From positions 1 to 64,000 of the forward strand of contig NZ_FRBX01000004.1 in assembly GCF_900142715.1 (NCBI RefSeq): DNA of 64,000 bases, written 5' to 3'. The position numbers were made by a program, and so were the translations under genes. The notes below the pieces were generated by a model that saw only the letters and a list, made by a program, of their open reading frames with translations, ran no database searches and was not told where the DNA came from. Source of the DNA: Flavobacterium pectinovorum. Lineage in GTDB: Bacteria; Bacteroidota; Bacteroidia; Flavobacteriales; Flavobacteriaceae. Each line of letters starts with the position of its first letter. The first letter of the stretch is position 1. This document shows positions 60,734-64,000 of the stretch, in pieces.

Positions 60734-63496
60734 ATGAAAAAGTTTTTTTTACATACAACATTCATCATCATAACATTGATTTCTTTTTCGGCGAAAGCCC
60801 AAAATAAAATCAGCGTTACCAATTTGCAATGCGAAATGCTGAACAATCCGGAAGGAATTGATGTTGTAAAACCAAGATTGAGCTGGCAAATAAATGCAGA
60901 TGTAAACGATGTAAAACAAACAGCGTATCAAATTATTGTGGCTTCAACTTTAGAAAACTTAAATACTAATAATGCCGATTTATGGGATAGCGGAAAAATT
61001 GAAAATGATGAATCTGTCAATATTATTTATAAAGGAAAAAAACTTGACGACAGACAAAATGCGTTTTGGAAAGTAACCGTTTGGACGAATAAAGGGGAAA
61101 TTCAATCGAAAGAAAAGGCGAATTTTAGTATGGGAATTTTAAATTATGCCGACTGGAAATCGACACGATGGATTGGTTATGAAAAAACTTCTGCCGGAGA
61201 TAGTATTTCTCAATATTCAAAATTGTCTGCACGTTATCTTCGAAAAGAAATCAACGTAAAAAAACAAGTCAAAAATGCCAAGGTTTATATCATGGGTATG
61301 GGCTTGTATGAGTTGTACATAAATGGAAATAAAATTGGCGATCAGGTTTTAGCGCCCGTTCCTACGGATTATACGAAGAATGTAAAATACAATGTTTTTG
61401 ATGTGACTTCGCAATTGCAGGAAGGCAAAAATGCACTGGGAACGATTTTAGGTAACGGACGTTTTTTTACCATGCGTCAGGATTATAAACCGTATAAAAT
61501 TAAAACTTTTGGTTACCCAAAAATGGCTTTGCAGCTTTTTGTTGAATATACCGATGGAACAAAAGACGTAATTAGAACGGATGATACTTGGAAAGTTACC
61601 ACAAATGGACCCATTTTATCGAACAACGAATATGACGGTGAAGAATACGACGCCCGAAAGGAAATGAAAGGTTGGAATACCACAAATTTTGATGATAAAA
61701 ATTGGTTAACAGCAGAATATGTTCAGGAACCGGGTGGTTTTTATGAAGCACAAATGACGCCGAATATGAAAATAATGGGCGAAGTAAAACCAATTTCAAT
61801 CAAGCAAACGCCAAGAGGAACTTATATTTTCGATATGGGTCAAAATATGGTAGGCTGGCTGCAATTGAAAGTAAAAGGAAAAAGCGGCGAAAAAATCAAT
61901 ATGAAATTTGCTGAATCATTACAAACCGATGGATCTTTATATATCGATAATTTACGCGATGCCAGAACAACAGATGTTTATACTTTAAAAGGTGAAGGCG
62001 AAGAAATTTGGGAACCGACTTTTATATTTCACGGATTTCGTTTTGTAGAAGTTTCAGGATTTCCGACAAAACCAACTGTAGATAATTTCGTTGGAAAAGT
62101 AGTTTATGATGATATCAAAACAATCGGAACTTTTGAATCTTCGGATGCTGTGATGAATCAGATTTTTAAGAATGCTTATTGGGGAATTCGAGGAAATTAC
62201 AAAGGAATGCCAATCGATTGTCCGCAGCGAAATGAGCGCCAGCCATGGTTGGGCGACAGAACGACGGGAGCTTATGGCGAAAGTTTTTTATTCGATAGCC
62301 AAACATTATATGCCAAATGGCTTGACGATATTAAAAATGCACAAACGGCAGATGGCGGAATTCCGGATGTTGCACCGGCATTTTGGCGTTATTATGGTGA
62401 TAATGTAACCTGGCCGGGAACCTATATTACGGTTGCCGATATGTTGTATCAGCAATTTGGTGATAAAAAAGTGATTGAAAAACATTATCCATCCATGAAA
62501 AAATGGATCGTGTATATGGAAGAAAATTATTTGGTTAACGATTTAATGACCAAAGACAAATACGGAGACTGGTGCGTTCCGCCAGAATCTTTAGAATTAA
62601 TTCATTCCAAAGATTCGACCAGAACAACGAATGGTGAATTAATTGCAAGTGCTTTCTATTATCATTTACTGCAAAAAATGAAAAAGTTTGCAACAATTAA
62701 CGGAACAAATTCGGAAAATATTCAATATTACGATTCACTTTCGGAGAGAATAAAAACGGCTTTTAATGCAAAGTTTTTTGATTCAAAAACAAATAAATAT
62801 GCAAATAATACAGTAACAGCAAACTTGCTTCCATTGACTTTTGGAATGGTTCCTGAAAATCTTCAGTCAAAAGTATTTGACAATATTGTGCATGAAGTTG
62901 AGGTAACGTACAAAGGCCATATAAGTACGGGCGTTATCGGAACCCAGTTTTTAATGCGAACATTATCTCAATTTGGAAGACCGGATTTGAGTTATAAACT
63001 GGCTTCGAATAACACATATCCGAGTTGGGGTTATATGGCGAAAAATGGTGCAACCACGATTTGGGAGTTATGGAACGGAAATACCGCAGATCCTAAAATG
63101 AATTCGCAAAACCATGTGATGCTTTTGGGCGATTTATTGATTTGGTATTACGAAAATATAGCAGGAATCAAGAGTAATCCTGAAACTCCGGGTTTCAAAC
63201 AAATCATCATGAAACCTGATTTTGAAACCGGATTAACTTTCGTAAACGCATCTTATGAATCTATTTACGGATTGATTAAAAGTGACTGGAAAAAGGCTAA
63301 AAATAAACTCGAATGGAAAATAAATATTCCGGCAAATAGTTCGGCAATCGTTTATTTACCAACTTCGGATATTTCAGCTGTAATGGTTAATAATCAAAAA
63401 TTAACTGCTGCTTTTTCATCTTACTATAAAATTGAAAACAACAATTTGGTTCTCAATTTATCATCCGGTTCTTACGCTATCGTCGTAAAGCGTTAA
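60734..63496 (+). CDS. GH78 alpha-L-rhamnosidase, secreted (second full-length copy)
   Basis: 920 residues with a signal peptide (IIITLISFSAKAQ). The layout is the same as for the gene at 51801: Ig-like module (LQCEMLNNPEGIDVVKPRLSW, i.e. NPEGIDVVKPRLSW), rhamnosidase N-domain (MGMGLYELYINGNKIGDQVL), barrel and C-terminal domain. The acid region is DCPQRNERQPWLGDR (D495), one residue longer than in the other copy but with the canonical final GD. The base is probably the Glu of TTIWELWNG. Different active-site spacing suggests a different rhamnosyl linkage. It is the last complete gene of unit C. Confidence 0.9.
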   Translation: MKKFFLHTTFIIITLISFSAKAQNKISVTNLQCEMLNNPEGIDVVKPRLSWQINADVNDVKQTAYQIIVASTLENLNTNNADLWDSGKIENDESVNIIYKGKKLDDRQNAFWKVTVWTNKGEIQSKEKANFSMGILNYADWKSTRWIGYEKTSAGDSISQYSKLSARYLRKEINVKKQVKNAKVYIMGMGLYELYINGNKIGDQVLAPVPTDYTKNVKYNVFDVTSQLQEGKNALGTILGNGRFFTMRQDYKPYKIKTFGYPKMALQLFVEYTDGTKDVIRTDDTWKVTTNGPILSNNEYDGEEYDARKEMKGWNTTNFDDKNWLTAEYVQEPGGFYEAQMTPNMKIMGEVKPISIKQTPRGTYIFDMGQNMVGWLQLKVKGKSGEKINMKFAESLQTDGSLYIDNLRDARTTDVYTLKGEGEEIWEPTFIFHGFRFVEVSGFPTKPTVDNFVGKVVYDDIKTIGTFESSDAVMNQIFKNAYWGIRGNYKGMPIDCPQRNERQPWLGDRTTGAYGESFLFDSQTLYAKWLDDIKNAQTADGGIPDVAPAFWRYYGDNVTWPGTYITVADMLYQQFGDKKVIEKHYPSMKKWIVYMEENYLVNDLMTKDKYGDWCVPPESLELIHSKDSTRTTNGELIASAFYYHLLQKMKKFATINGTNSENIQYYDSLSERIKTAFNAKFFDSKTNKYANNTVTANLLPLTFGMVPENLQSKVFDNIVHEVEVTYKGHISTGVIGTQFLMRTLSQFGRPDLSYKLASNNTYPSWGYMAKNGATTIWELWNGNTADPKMNSQNHVMLLGDLLIWYYENIAGIKSNPETPGFKQIIMKPDFETGLTFVNASYESIYGLIKSDWKKAKNKLEWKINIPANSSAIVYLPTSDISAVMVNNQKLTAAFSSYYKIENNNLVLNLSSGSYAIVVKR

Positions 63497-63507
63497 TTTT
63501 AGACAAT

Positions 63508-63553
63508 TCGGGACAGTACAGGATACATTGTTAATTTTTTAGTGTTATTTTTA
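63508..63553 (+). promoter_or_regulatory. PUL operator/promoter site D
   Basis: TCGGGA (63508-63513) / ACAGGA (63518-63523), then 22 bp, then TATTTTTA (63546-63553). The upstream half-site is the weakest of the four, but spacing is the same. It predicts a leader of about 75 nt for the gene at 63634, only 138 bp after the previous stop. Confidence 0.65.
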
Positions 63554-63633
63554 CACTTAATAAATATTTTTACCTAAAAAAATAGTAGGAATGTATTTAT
63601 AGTTGAAAATTTTAATTCATAATTAAATTAAGA

Positions 63634-64000
63634 ATGAAGATAACAAAATTAGCATTTGTCTTGTTTGGACTTTTCCTTTTAGGAAGTTGTAAATCGGCTT
63701 TAGAAAAAAAGACTTGGAAAGAAGGTATTCTGGTTGATGAATTTATTTATGATAAAGCGCCTTATCCGTCTTGCCACGCGGTTACAATTGTCGAAGCAAC
63801 AAATGGTGATTTAGTTTCATCCTGGTTTGGAGGAACGCACGAAAGACATCCTGATGTTTGTATCTATGTAAGCATCAAGCCGAAAGGAAGTGATAAATGG
63901 GGCGAAGGCGTTAAAGTTGCCGATGGCGTGATGAAAGAAGGTCCGAGATTGCCAACATGGAATCCGGTTCTGTATCAAATTCCGGGTGGTGATTTAATGC
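63634..64000 (+). CDS. BNR/sialidase-fold lipoprotein (3'-truncated by window end)
   Basis: The frame is open from the ATG at 63634 to the last base (122 codons). The lipoprotein signal is LFGLFLLGSC with Cys at residue 19. The mature part begins a sialidase-type propeller: YPSCHAVTIVEATNGDLVSS, then WFGGTHERHPDVCIYVS and RLPTWNPVLYQIPGGDLM. This matches the first blade of secreted proteins usually annotated as exo-alpha-sialidase or BNR-repeat neuraminidase-like. Given the locus, a pectin sugar is a more likely target than sialic acid. It has its own operator (site D) and so begins a fourth transcription unit. Confidence 0.75.
   Translation, partial: MKITKLAFVLFGLFLLGSCKSALEKKTWKEGILVDEFIYDKAPYPSCHAVTIVEATNGDLVSSWFGGTHERHPDVCIYVSIKPKGSDKWGEGVKVADGVMKEGPRLPTWNPVLYQIPGGDLM

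Overview
The window is A+T-rich DNA from a member of the Bacteroidota, most likely a Flavobacterium-type soil or plant-associated bacterium. The evidence is a SusC/SusD pair, many secreted or lipoprotein glycan-degrading enzymes, promoter -7 elements of the TAnnTTTG type, and spacers filled with hairpin repeats typical of flavobacterial genomes. Nearly the whole window is one very large polysaccharide utilization locus (PUL) for pectin. It holds homogalacturonan enzymes (GH28, three PL1-type lyases), rhamnosidases (three GH78-type, one GH106) and enzymes of the kind used on rhamnogalacturonan II side chains (GH140 apiosidase-like, GH127, GH95, GH2, GH43-like, several uncharacterised families and two esterases).

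Layout. 1-1725: 3' part of a bifunctional L-rhamnulose-1-phosphate aldolase/lactaldehyde dehydrogenase, the cytoplasmic end of L-rhamnose catabolism. 2346-7636 (unit A): a secreted beta-helix protein fused to an L-rhamnose-mutarotase domain, a Gfo/Idh/MocA oxidoreductase and an SSS-type sodium/solute symporter. 7874-10006: a divergent pair, an Fsr-like MFS exporter and an AraC regulator, which looks like an unrelated cassette inside the PUL. 10361-31631 (unit B): GH78-like enzyme, two beta-propeller proteins, GH2, GH106, SGNH esterase, DUF5703 protein, PL1 and GH127. 32204-63496 (unit C): SusC, SusD, PL1, DUF3826, PL1, a beta-helix/DUF6298-like fusion, GH140, GH28, GH43-like, BNR propeller, GH78, alpha/beta-hydrolase esterase, GH95, an (alpha/alpha)6 protein and GH78. 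63634-end (unit D): start of a BNR/sialidase-fold lipoprotein.

How it fits together. Outer-membrane and periplasmic enzymes would open pectin. SusCD would import oligosaccharides, exo-enzymes would strip them to monosaccharides, the mutarotase domain would equilibrate released L-rhamnose (or a related 6-deoxy sugar), the symporter would import sugar, and the aldolase/dehydrogenase would split rhamnulose-1-phosphate and oxidise the lactaldehyde.

Most notable observation: units A, B, C and D are each preceded by the same composite element, a 10-bp-period direct repeat (NCAGGA-N4-ACAGGA) followed after exactly 22 bp by a TAnnTTTG-like -7 box. The fsr/araC cassette lacks it. This looks like the operator/promoter of one PUL-wide activator, whose gene is probably outside the window.
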